DNA of 47,108 nucleotides from Chrysochromulina tobinii (Eukaryota > Haptophyta > Prymnesiales > Chrysochromulinaceae), in the NCBI GenBank assembly GCA_001275005.1, contig JWZX01003396.1, forward strand, positions 1 through 47,108, read 5' to 3'. Below the pieces are notes generated by a model. That model searched no databases. It was not told the DNA's origin and saw nothing but the letters and a program-made list of their open reading frames with translations. This document shows, piece by piece, positions 28,467 through 35,692 of this stretch; the stretch's first letter is position 1, and each line of letters begins with the position of its first letter. Position numbers and translations under genes: made by a program.

Positions 28467-29267
28467 CTATGCCCATCTCGACCGGAAGGGCATGATGGAG
28501 GTGCGCGGGTGAATGGTATCGAACAACATAGTCGTCGCCGTGCCCGAGAGCGCGGGTAGCACCGCATCGCGCCAGCGCGCATAGTGCGCCGACGCCTCGT
28601 GGGCCACGAGCGCTGCAGAGTGCCGGAAGACCTTTCTTGCGACAAAGAGGGTTGGTTCCTCGTCGCTCTGGAGGAGGTCGCAGCGCAAGACCCCCGCTTC
28701 GGTGAGCGCATTGTAGCCGAGGTCAGTCCAGCTGCGACGGAAGGCGTCGGCGGCCTCCTTCTCGACTCGGTAGGTCCTCTGCTGCACCAGGAGGGACAGC
28801 CGGCCGATCTCGCGGAGCGACCCCGGCTCGATGCTGTAACTGGGTACGAGCCAGCGTGCACGCTCTGGCCAGACGGTGCGCAGGCGGAGCGTCTCACGCA
28901 CCTTGAAGTCGTTGGTGCCCATACCGAGCCATTGAGGCAGCAAGGGCGTTCCCTCGAGTGGCCGCCGGTGCACCAGCGTCGCGCTGATGACCGGCACGTA
29001 TCCGCTGTGCTGCTGCTGCGGCGGCGGCGGCTGCTGCTCTATGAGCTCAAAGCGCAGCGCACCCGACTCGGAAGGATCGCTCATCTCATCCGCAATGTCG
29101 GCAAGTGCGCGGAAGGCGGCGAGCGCCGTCGCATTCCCACGCGCCGTCTCGAGTGTGCCCGTGAGGAGGAGCACGTGCAGACCGGACTCGTCGAGCAGCT
29201 CGGTAAAAACGTAGTTGAGGCCTACGAGCACCGCGACTCCCGGCACGAGCAGCTTGGGGCTGGCCAT
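28467..29267 (-). CDS. Probable antibiotic-biosynthesis-monooxygenase (ABM)-like protein, membrane-anchored
   Basis: A 266-residue intronless protein. The C-terminal part (about residues 155-255) reads LSLLVQQRTYRVEKEAADAF, LTEAGVLRCDLLQSDEEPTL, FVARKVFRHSAALVAHEASA, HYARWRDAVLPAL, the strand-helix-strand pattern of an ABM-type dimeric alpha/beta barrel. The N-terminal part (LHVLLLTGTLETARGN, helix AFRALADIADEM, then ALRFELIEQQ) looks like a second, more divergent copy of the same fold. Residues 1-20 (LLVPGVAVLVGLNYVF) are hydrophobic and could be a signal anchor. ABM proteins include heme-degrading enzymes and quinol oxygenases, but most are uncharacterised, so no reaction is proposed. It is divergent from the THOC6-like gene with only 176 bp between. 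Confidence 0.65.
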   Translation of the reverse strand: MASPKLLVPGVAVLVGLNYVFTELLDESGLHVLLLTGTLETARGNATALAAFRALADIADEMSDPSESGALRFELIEQQPPPPQQQHSGYVPVISATLVHRRPLEGTPLLPQWLGMGTNDFKVRETLRLRTVWPERARWLVPSYSIEPGSLREIGRLSLLVQQRTYRVEKEAADAFRRSWTDLGYNALTEAGVLRCDLLQSDEEPTLFVARKVFRHSAALVAHEASAHYARWRDAVLPALSGTATTMLFDTIHPRTSIMPFRSRWA

Positions 29268-29443
29268 GGGCGTGTCGTAGAAATGGACTTCACACGAGAT
29301 CTCATCTCAGAAACATGAACAGAAACTTTGGGCGTCACACGGCAGGACCTTCCTGACGAGGTGTTCGACTGTGTGAGTGTGAACGTACGTTCACAGATGG
29401 ACTTCAGGACGAAGCTCGACGCCTTCTGTCGCGCTGCTCCTCG
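29268..29443. promoter_or_regulatory. Compact divergent promoter, ABM-like / THOC6-like
   Basis: 176 bases lie between two divergent start codons, so they must hold both promoters. The words GTGAACGTACGTTCACAG (about 29378-29395) include the perfect 14-base palindrome TGAACGTACGTTCA. Confidence 0.5.
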
Positions 29444-30496
29444 ATGCAGAGCCGCCTAGAGTCCGTCAATGCTCTAGCGTTCGACCCATCGGGCACGCAC
29501 CTCGTCGGTGGCACGGGCCTCGGCCGGCTGCATGTGTGGGTGTTCGACGCGAGCAGCGCCGCCGGGAAAACACCGCCAACACGCAAGTGCTCTGTCCGTG
29601 CTCACGGATGCAGCATCTACGCTCTCGAGCTGAAGCCCACGAGCTCGACCGGCCGTCTGATGCTGCTGAGCGGCGCCGACGAGGAGATCTGTGGCTGGTG
29701 GTGGGACGATGTCCTAGCTGCAGCCGACGGCGGCGCACTGCCCGCACCAGCGTTGCGCCTGGAGAATGCGCGTGTAGCGCTGCGACGTGGCGCTCTCGGA
29801 CAGCTGTCGGAGACGTCAGCGCTCACCGTGGACGCCGCGTCTGCACACCTCTACTCCGCTTCGGGCGACGGTAACGCCTATGTGTGGGACCTCGCTACGC
29901 AGAGCTGCGTTGCCACCTACACTGGCGTCGGTGAGCCACTGCATTGCCTCACACTGTGCAAGCGGCGTGGACAACTCGTTACAGGCGGCGAGGATGGCAC
30001 GGTGCGGCTGTGGGATGTGCGCTCCGCCAAGTGCACACAGGCACTTCTCCCAGACGCGCCGCCTCTCGTGACGTCGGCCACGCCCGTAGGTGGCGGCAGC
30101 GGCGGCGGCTGGTGCGGCTGCGTAGCGACGGACGCCGCAGAGACGTGGCTAGTCGCCGGCTGGAGCGAGGGCTTCTTGTGCTCCATCGATCTGAACACCT
30201 ACGCCGCGGTGGCATGCCTGCCCACGGCCGCGGCGCCGCTCGCGGCGTGCTTCGAGCCTGGCTCCGACTTCCACCTCGTCTCCATTGGGGCTGAGCCGGG
30301 GCTTTACCATTGGCAGCTCACGGGCGAGCTTGAGACACGCGCCACGTGCTCGAGCCCCTCGGCCCTGGGCTTGGCCATCAGCAAACTACCCGGCGGCGGC
30401 GACCCAGTCATCGCCGTTGGTGGCTCTGCGGGTACCGTCGACCTGTTCACAGACACGAGCCATCGCGCCTTCACGCTTCGCGTGCAAGACTCCTGA
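29444..30496 (+). CDS. THOC6: WD40 protein, THO complex subunit 6-like
   Basis: THOC6 is part of the THO/TREX complex coupling transcription to mRNA export. The 350-residue, intronless product is a WD40 propeller of THOC6 length (human about 341). Order and motifs agree: VNALAFDPSGTHLVGGTGLG, VRAHGCSIYALELKP, LLSGADEEICGWWWDDVL, LYSASGDGNAYVWDLATQSC, GEPLHCLTLCKRRGQLVTGG, EDGTVRLWDVRSAKCTQ, WCGCVATDAAETWLVAG, LYHWQLTGELETRATCSSP, and the C-terminal GTVDLFTDTSHRAFTLRV, which is diagnostic for THOC6-type proteins. The start codon follows closely on the divergent ABM-like gene. Assignment is by recognisable pattern only; another WD40 paralog remains possible. Confidence 0.82.
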   Translation: MQSRLESVNALAFDPSGTHLVGGTGLGRLHVWVFDASSAAGKTPPTRKCSVRAHGCSIYALELKPTSSTGRLMLLSGADEEICGWWWDDVLAAADGGALPAPALRLENARVALRRGALGQLSETSALTVDAASAHLYSASGDGNAYVWDLATQSCVATYTGVGEPLHCLTLCKRRGQLVTGGEDGTVRLWDVRSAKCTQALLPDAPPLVTSATPVGGGSGGGWCGCVATDAAETWLVAGWSEGFLCSIDLNTYAAVACLPTAAAPLAACFEPGSDFHLVSIGAEPGLYHWQLTGELETRATCSSPSALGLAISKLPGGGDPVIAVGGSAGTVDLFTDTSHRAFTLRVQDS

Positions 30497-30868
30497 CGCC
30501 ACGCCTGTGGACCCTGAAGGTACCTATCAGGCGCGGACACGCACTGCCGACCGGCGAACCCCGGTTGCAGCTTTATTCGTGCATTCGCCATGCCAGGTCT
30601 TCTGAGGCAGGTGCTGGCTGCTTGGCCGTCTATCTTCGAGCTCCTACCTCCTTCGAGAACAGCAGAACACACACACCACACACTGTGTCGGTCGATGTGT
30701 GTGTTCGTTGCGTTGTTGCGATACTGACCGGTTCCGACCTTGGTTCCGACTTCCATTAAACATGAAACGTCGCACCGGGAAACCGCGTCTCGGCGTCTGT
30801 ATGTCTTACCGGTAAGTACCGGTGCCTTTTACCGGTAATTACGGATCGACCTGGCTCCCAATCCATCC
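30497..30868. other. Intergenic with ACCGGT-type repeats
   Basis: No gene seen. At about 30806-30840 the sequence TTACCGGTAAGTACCGGTGC and following TTTTACCGGTAATTAC contains three ACCGGT palindromes in 33 bases. A CACACACACCACACACTG run lies near 30665-30685. Confidence 0.5.
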
Positions 30869-32443
30869 ATGGCTCCGGTGGATGGGCTACGTCATGGGCT
30901 GCGAGCAGCAACGGCGGCATCCGTGCGACCTGTGGCGGCGCCGACGGCCGCGACGGTGGCTGTGGCGCGGCCAACGACGGCGGCTGGAAGGCAGGCGGCA
31001 GCCGTTCGACCTGCGGTGGCGGCAACAGCAGCAGCAACTACGACAGCTGAGGCGCGCCCGCAACCCGTTGCCACTGCTCCTACTAAAGGCGGCCCGCAGC
31101 CCGTTGTCGCTGCTGCCAAAAGTGGGTCTCAGCTCGCTGCCACTGCTAAAGGCGGCCAGCAGACCGTTGCCACTGTTGCTAAAGGAGGCACGCAACCCGC
31201 TCCCACTGCTGCTAAAGGTGGCCCGCAGACCACTGCTACTAAAGGCGGCCCGCAGCCCGTCGCTACTGCTGCTGCTAAAGGCGGCCCGCAGCCCGTTGCC
31301 CCCACAGCTGCTGCTAAAGGCGGGCCGGAGCCCGTCACAACTGCTGCTAAAGGCGGCCCACATCCTGTTGCCACTGGTGCTGCTAAAGGCGGCCCGCAAG
31401 CCGTTGGCATTGCTGCTAAAGGCGGCCAAAAGGCTGTCGAAAGTCTCGGCCCGCTAGATATCTGGACGCTCCGAGATCACATGGCAGCCAATCAAAAGGT
31501 AGCCAAGGGAGGCAAGCGCATCATCGACATCTTCAGGGAAATCGACACCGACCGGTCTGGCGAGCTGAGCCGGGACGAATTTTCGATCGTTCTCAAGAAA
31601 TATGGCTTCATTAGCGCCACGGACGGTGAGATTTCTGCCATTGTGAAGCTGGTTGATACTGACGGCTCTGGAAGCGTAAAGTTCTCTGAGCTCGAAAGGC
31701 TGATCAAGGGGCTTGGGCCGAGGCCTCCGCCGGTTGAGCTTGAAGTTCTTCCTCCACCACCGCCACCCAAGCCGTTACGTGATCGCTTTCCGAAGGCGAT
31801 CGACCCGGATGCCGCGTTTGCGCAGCCCACACACGTCCAGCTGTCTGCGCTCGCAGTCAATTATTGGAAGCGCCGGGAGCACGCGGGCAGCCGAGCATCG
31901 AGCCCGCGCGACTTGGCACATCATCAAGGCTCCGAGGGCGAAAGTGCGGTGAGCAGCCTTGGCTTGGTGCGTTCGAGGCTCGGTGTGGTGCGTGCGAACC
32001 GTTCCTCATCGACGACGGCAGAGGAGCTGGCCTTGTTGTTGCGTGGCGGTGAGTCGCACGCGGGCCACACATCACAGTTCAGCAGAGAGCGATTCGTCTT
32101 CAAGCCGAGCGTCGCGCAAGGATCATTTTCGCCGCAGCGCGCGCGGGACATCATGATGACGGCTGGTCACGTGGGCAGCTTCAGTCGTTCAAGTCGTGGC
32201 CGTGAGGTACGTCCACGATCAACATCCCCATCGACAACTGCCAGCGGGGCCCAATCTGCTCGCAGTACGAGTGCAAGTCCTCCCCGTCTTCTCGCCAACG
32301 ATCATCTTCGGGACGTTGGACCTGATCTTGCGCAGCTTAGCGTGTGGAAGGCTGCGCGCGCCAGATCGAAGCCGCTGGCATTGCGGCACATGCAGGAGCG
32401 ACTGGTGCAGCGATATGCACTCGCTGCGCGCACAGAAACGTGA
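30869..32443 (+). CDS. EF-hand protein with AKGGPQPV repeats
   Basis: A 524-residue protein. Residues about 65-190 contain some ten degenerate copies of an 11-16-residue unit, AKGGPQPVATAA and variants (KGGPQPV, KGGTQPAPTA, KGGPHPVATG). Two EF-hand loops follow: DTDRSGELSRDE (residues 226-237) and DTDGSGSVKFSE (263-274), each with acidic ligands at the standard positions and the flanking helices IIDIFREI and EISAIVKLV, so calcium binding is likely. The C-terminal part is Ser/Arg-rich and probably disordered, with short helices such as LSVWKAARARSKP. The Lys-Gly repeats could bind nucleic acid or microtubules, but this is a guess. The start Met precedes an Ala-rich low-complexity leader; no signal peptide. 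Confidence 0.75.
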   Translation: MAPVDGLRHGLRAATAASVRPVAAPTAATVAVARPTTAAGRQAAAVRPAVAATAAATTTAEARPQPVATAPTKGGPQPVVAAAKSGSQLAATAKGGQQTVATVAKGGTQPAPTAAKGGPQTTATKGGPQPVATAAAKGGPQPVAPTAAAKGGPEPVTTAAKGGPHPVATGAAKGGPQAVGIAAKGGQKAVESLGPLDIWTLRDHMAANQKVAKGGKRIIDIFREIDTDRSGELSRDEFSIVLKKYGFISATDGEISAIVKLVDTDGSGSVKFSELERLIKGLGPRPPPVELEVLPPPPPPKPLRDRFPKAIDPDAAFAQPTHVQLSALAVNYWKRREHAGSRASSPRDLAHHQGSEGESAVSSLGLVRSRLGVVRANRSSSTTAEELALLLRGGESHAGHTSQFSRERFVFKPSVAQGSFSPQRARDIMMTAGHVGSFSRSSRGREVRPRSTSPSTTASGAQSARSTSASPPRLLANDHLRDVGPDLAQLSVWKAARARSKPLALRHMQERLVQRYALAARTET

Positions 32444-32676
32444 ACACAATCGAACAGATCGACCGAGATAGGCAGTTGTACCCGGTAAAAAGACACCCGG
32501 GGGAGCCGGGACACACACAGTTGTACCCGGTACGAGGGGTGTTTGTCCAAGAACATTCAAACTGTGCGTTTCGTCACAAAGACTCTTCATCAGGGACCAC
32601 CGCGAGTCTTCGCGTGTGCGCTCCGTGTGCGCGTCGGTCGGCGCCAACACACACACAGAAAGGACACTCCTTGTAT

Positions 32677-33429
32677 ATGTCGGTGGGCTATCTGTGGGAG
32701 CGCATTTGCTGGCTGAGCTTCATCGCGCCGCTCTTCGTCACTGCTCTCCGCAATCCTGGGTATTACGGCCATCTCACGTACTGGACGCTCGCGTTGCACT
32801 CCGTTTACTTTACCATCGACAAAGAATCACCACAGGCGAGCACGGCCACCTACCTGCTTCAGGGCGCCTCATTTGTCGGTGCGATGGCGGTGTTCATGGG
32901 CTACACGTTCATCTCGGTCGGTGGCATGTATCGCTTTGGCACATGGATCGAATGGGAGAATGCGGTCGGCAAGGCAGCTGGCACGGTGACGCACGACCGT
33001 TCGTTCGCCGAGTGCGCTTTTTTCAAGTCTTATGAGCACCTGTGGCCCGTGTTCGCCCTGGTGCTGGACACCTACTTCAGCCGCGATGCGCTCAAAAAGA
33101 CATACGCTGGCAAACCGCCCCTGCGCACGATGCTACTCGGGCTCGGGTTGTATCTTGGGTACGGGACTGCGTGGGAGCAGTACTCGAAGGCAACCAAGGG
33201 CGCGGCGGGCACAGCTCTCGAGGTGTACCAGCAGCCCGAAGAGTTTCGCTCGTCCTACGTGCTCGGGAAACTCGGGCTAAGCGCGCTGAGCGCGGATGTG
33301 CCCGAGGAGGCCGTCTTCGTCAACGCGCAAAAGGTGATGCTCATCAGTTTTGCCGCCATCATGTACCGCATCTATGTGAGTCCTCTCATTCAGCCGGTCG
33401 CCACTACGGCAGCGAAGAAGAAGAATTGA
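32677..33429 (+). CDS. Multi-pass membrane protein, FAR-17a/AIG1-like
   Basis: Using Met 32677 the product is 250 residues with about five or six hydrophobic segments: ICWLSFIAPLFVTAL, YWTLALHSVYF, LLQGASFVGAMAVFMGYTFI, LWPVFALVLDTYF, TMLLGLGLYLGYGTA and VMLISFAAIMYRIYV. The tail KKKN is a dilysine-like ER retrieval signal. The pair Thr34 (GHLTYWTL) and His121 (SYEHLWPVFALVLD) sits in contexts resembling the catalytic Thr and His of AIG1-type transmembrane hydrolases of fatty-acid esters of hydroxy fatty acids. The match is by eye and weak. The open frame extends upstream to about 32344 without a hydrophobic or conserved part, so the later Met is preferred. Confidence 0.6.
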   Translation: MSVGYLWERICWLSFIAPLFVTALRNPGYYGHLTYWTLALHSVYFTIDKESPQASTATYLLQGASFVGAMAVFMGYTFISVGGMYRFGTWIEWENAVGKAAGTVTHDRSFAECAFFKSYEHLWPVFALVLDTYFSRDALKKTYAGKPPLRTMLLGLGLYLGYGTAWEQYSKATKGAAGTALEVYQQPEEFRSSYVLGKLGLSALSADVPEEAVFVNAQKVMLISFAAIMYRIYVSPLIQPVATTAAKKKN

Positions 33430-33954
33430 GCTTGAGGGCTGCTGCAATGCAGTTGGTTTGGGATCACGCGGTGGCATTGCTGATAACTTTGATCACATGC
33501 ACAATGCAGAACTGCGTCGGTTCGGTTACTTTTTCGGTGGCTGCTGCAAAATTGAATGGTTGGTGCGACCGACGGGATGTTCGGGATTCTTCGGGATAGA
33601 CCCTCTCCATTGCCATCCATAGTCTAAGAACATGGATGTTCGGGATGTTCGGGGTAGACCCTCTCACTGACAAACAAGGAAGTGTGTGGGCATGCCATCA
33701 TCGCGCATCGGTCGTGTGAGACAGTGCGTTGCGAGTTTGTATGAGGGACATGAAGAAGTTTGGCCTGCATCGTGCAAGTATGCGAGAGAGGCACAGGCAT
33801 GGGCACAGACCGCATCTGTGTGTGTATACAGCGGCGGCGTGCTGCGCGGGCCGGTGCCAGCATGGACCCGGGAGTGGGTGCCGGGTGCCGGTTTGCAGTG
33901 CCGGGTGGGAATGTGAAGACACAGTCGACTCGCCTTTTGCCGCCGTGCACGGCG
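33430..33954. other. Intergenic with duplicated 34-bp element
   Basis: No gene seen with confidence. Two imperfect copies of a 34-35-base element, GGATGTTCGGGAT...GGTAGACCCTCTC, lie at about 33574-33608 and 33633-33666. An in-frame extension of the downstream gene back to 33760 is open but reads as random sequence. Confidence 0.5.
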
Positions 33955-34884
33955 ATGCGGTTCGGTCTCGACGACGACGAGGACAAGGGCCCTTTTGAGT
34001 ACCCAGCCGAGGCGGACGCGAAGAAGGCCGCCGCCAAGAAGGCCGGGGGCGGCTCAAAGACGGTAGGCATGAAGCCGACCAAGCAGACGAGCATGATCGG
34101 TCTCGATGACGACGACCACGACAAGGACCCATTTGAGTACCAAGCCGAGGCCGACGCGAAGAAGGCCGCCGCCAAGAAGGCCGGGGGCGGCTCAAAGACG
34201 GTAGGCAAGAAGCCGACGAAGCAGACGAGCATGAACGCTTTCGTTGGCAAGAAGAAGGCGGCTGCAGTGGAGGAGGAGGAGGAGGAGGACGATGACGACG
34301 AGGCGCTTCTTGGCGGAGGCTTCAAGAAGCCACCTCCCTCCAAGGGCCCAAAGATCACAAGCGCCTTTGCCGAGAACTCTGAGTCAAAGCAGAAGGTTGA
34401 CCGGCGCGTGGTGCCCAACGCACGGCTGCCAAAGTCGCTGGCAGATCAGTTGCCAGATGACTGGACCGCGCGACAGTACTCGTACGATAAGGAGAAGAAT
34501 CTTGTTTGGATCTTCTCACACCCCATCCACGGCGAGTACCGATCGGTTGAACTCATGAAAAAGAAGCTGGAGAAGCTCGGGAAGTTGGCGGCTACAGAGG
34601 CCGGCAGCAGCAGCAGCACCGACTGCAGCAGCAAGCGCCGGCCGAGCGGCGGCGTTTCGGCCGAGGACGGCGACGGCGAGGAGAACGCGGCGCAGGAAGA
34701 GTCGAGCCGACGCACCAGCCTCGGTGGCGGCAGCGACGACCTGGCGGCGCTCCTCGGCAATAAGCGGAAGCGCGAGGAGGAGGAGCAACATATGGAGGAG
34801 CGTGTGCGCGAGGAACTCGAGCAGCAGATGGACACAGGCATCCGCGTCAACCCGCTCCTCGCCAAATTGTACTGCGGGCGCTGA
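33955..34884 (+). CDS. Lys-rich protein with 45-residue tandem duplication and possible MBD-like segment
   Basis: Met 33955 (MRFGLDDDEDKGPFEY) gives 309 residues. The first 90 residues are a tandem duplication of a 45-residue unit with GLDDD, PFEY, AEADAKKAAAKKAGGGSKTV and KPTKQTSM. Then follow an acidic run (EEEEEEDDDDE) and KKPPPSKGPKITSAF, which recalls a PIP-box or phospho-motif environment but is not diagnostic. Residues around 165-212, LPDDWTARQYSYDKEKN followed by IHGEYRSVELMKKKLEKL, have the LPxxW...GxxxRS spacing of methyl-CpG-binding domains, without certainty. The C-terminus has NKRKREEEE, a plausible nuclear signal, and ends NPLLAKLYCGR. A nuclear protein is inferred; identity unknown. 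A longer start at 33760 is less likely. Confidence 0.7.
   Translation: MRFGLDDDEDKGPFEYPAEADAKKAAAKKAGGGSKTVGMKPTKQTSMIGLDDDDHDKDPFEYQAEADAKKAAAKKAGGGSKTVGKKPTKQTSMNAFVGKKKAAAVEEEEEEDDDDEALLGGGFKKPPPSKGPKITSAFAENSESKQKVDRRVVPNARLPKSLADQLPDDWTARQYSYDKEKNLVWIFSHPIHGEYRSVELMKKKLEKLGKLAATEAGSSSSTDCSSKRRPSGGVSAEDGDGEENAAQEESSRRTSLGGGSDDLAALLGNKRKREEEEQHMEERVREELEQQMDTGIRVNPLLAKLYCGR
33964..34233 (+). repeat. 135-bp coding tandem duplication
   Basis: Two adjacent copies (33964-34098 and 34099-34233) of a 135-base unit keep the reading frame. Around the AEADAKKAAAKK part they are nearly identical at the DNA level, which suggests a recent duplication. Confidence 0.9.
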
Positions 34885-35692
34885 ACGCGCCGCCGTGCGC
34901 CATCGCGTGCGCGCGACATCGAGGTGAGCGGTAGGTGAGCGGCCAAAACCAGGCCAACACGGAGCGCGGGGGCGAGTGCCGATGGAGTCAGATGAAGTCT
35001 ACTGTTGACCGCCGCCCATGACACGGGACCTGTACTTCCGTTCCTATGTGCGTTGGAAAAGTCGCAGTTTCATGCGTCGGTGCGATAGATCTGGGTTGCT
35101 GCGCCGAAATCTCTCATCTGTGCACTGCTGACTGCAGGGTCATTTACGACCGCACTCAGGAACCTTTAGGAACCGCGACCGGGCTAACGGCATGCTTCTT
35201 GCTTGGCTAACGTGTAACGATTCTTATAGTCCGGGATAGTAAGACGAAAAAGCTAACGAGACGAAAAAGCTAACGGTTAGCCGACGTGTCGTCCGGCATT
35301 AAGTCCGGCAATGCGAGGCGGTCTCGTCGGCTCCGCGCCATAGCGCGCCAATCTGCCAATGCTCTGGCGAACGGCTCTACCGTAGTGGTGTACGCGATCT
35401 TAAAGGAACACTCCCCTGCCCGAAACCAACTCCCATGGAAAACACACGAAAAAACTTAAAAAAATCCAAAAACTCTCGTCCTCGGCGTCTCGTTTCACAG
35501 GGAAACACCTTCCATAAAAACAAAAAAAATAAATCTGCGATTCGGGCCGGCCCGAATCGCTGCAGGAACGACGTCCCGTTCGTTTCGGAAATCGGATTCT
35601 TCCTTTAAAAGACGACAGGCCGAGGTCGGAGGTGCGAGGACCTGTGGACCTCGCGCCTCCTCGCGCGGCGAGGAGACGAGCCGATAAGCGAG
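34885..35692. other. Intergenic, no gene; several short repeats
   Basis: 808 bases without a recognisable gene. GACGAAAAAGCTAACG occurs twice at about 35242-35275, GTCCGGCA recurs near 35290-35311, and there are A-rich runs at 35447-35534. A 24-base perfect palindrome is listed separately. The region carries the 5' flank of the aminotransferase gene. Confidence 0.5.
35537..35560. promoter_or_regulatory. 24-bp perfect palindrome upstream of aminotransferase
   Basis: GCGATTCGGGCC is followed directly by its exact reverse complement, between an A-rich run and the gene start about 130 bases downstream. It could be a dimeric regulator site or a hairpin in the 5' UTR; neither can be decided from sequence alone. 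Confidence 0.55.
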
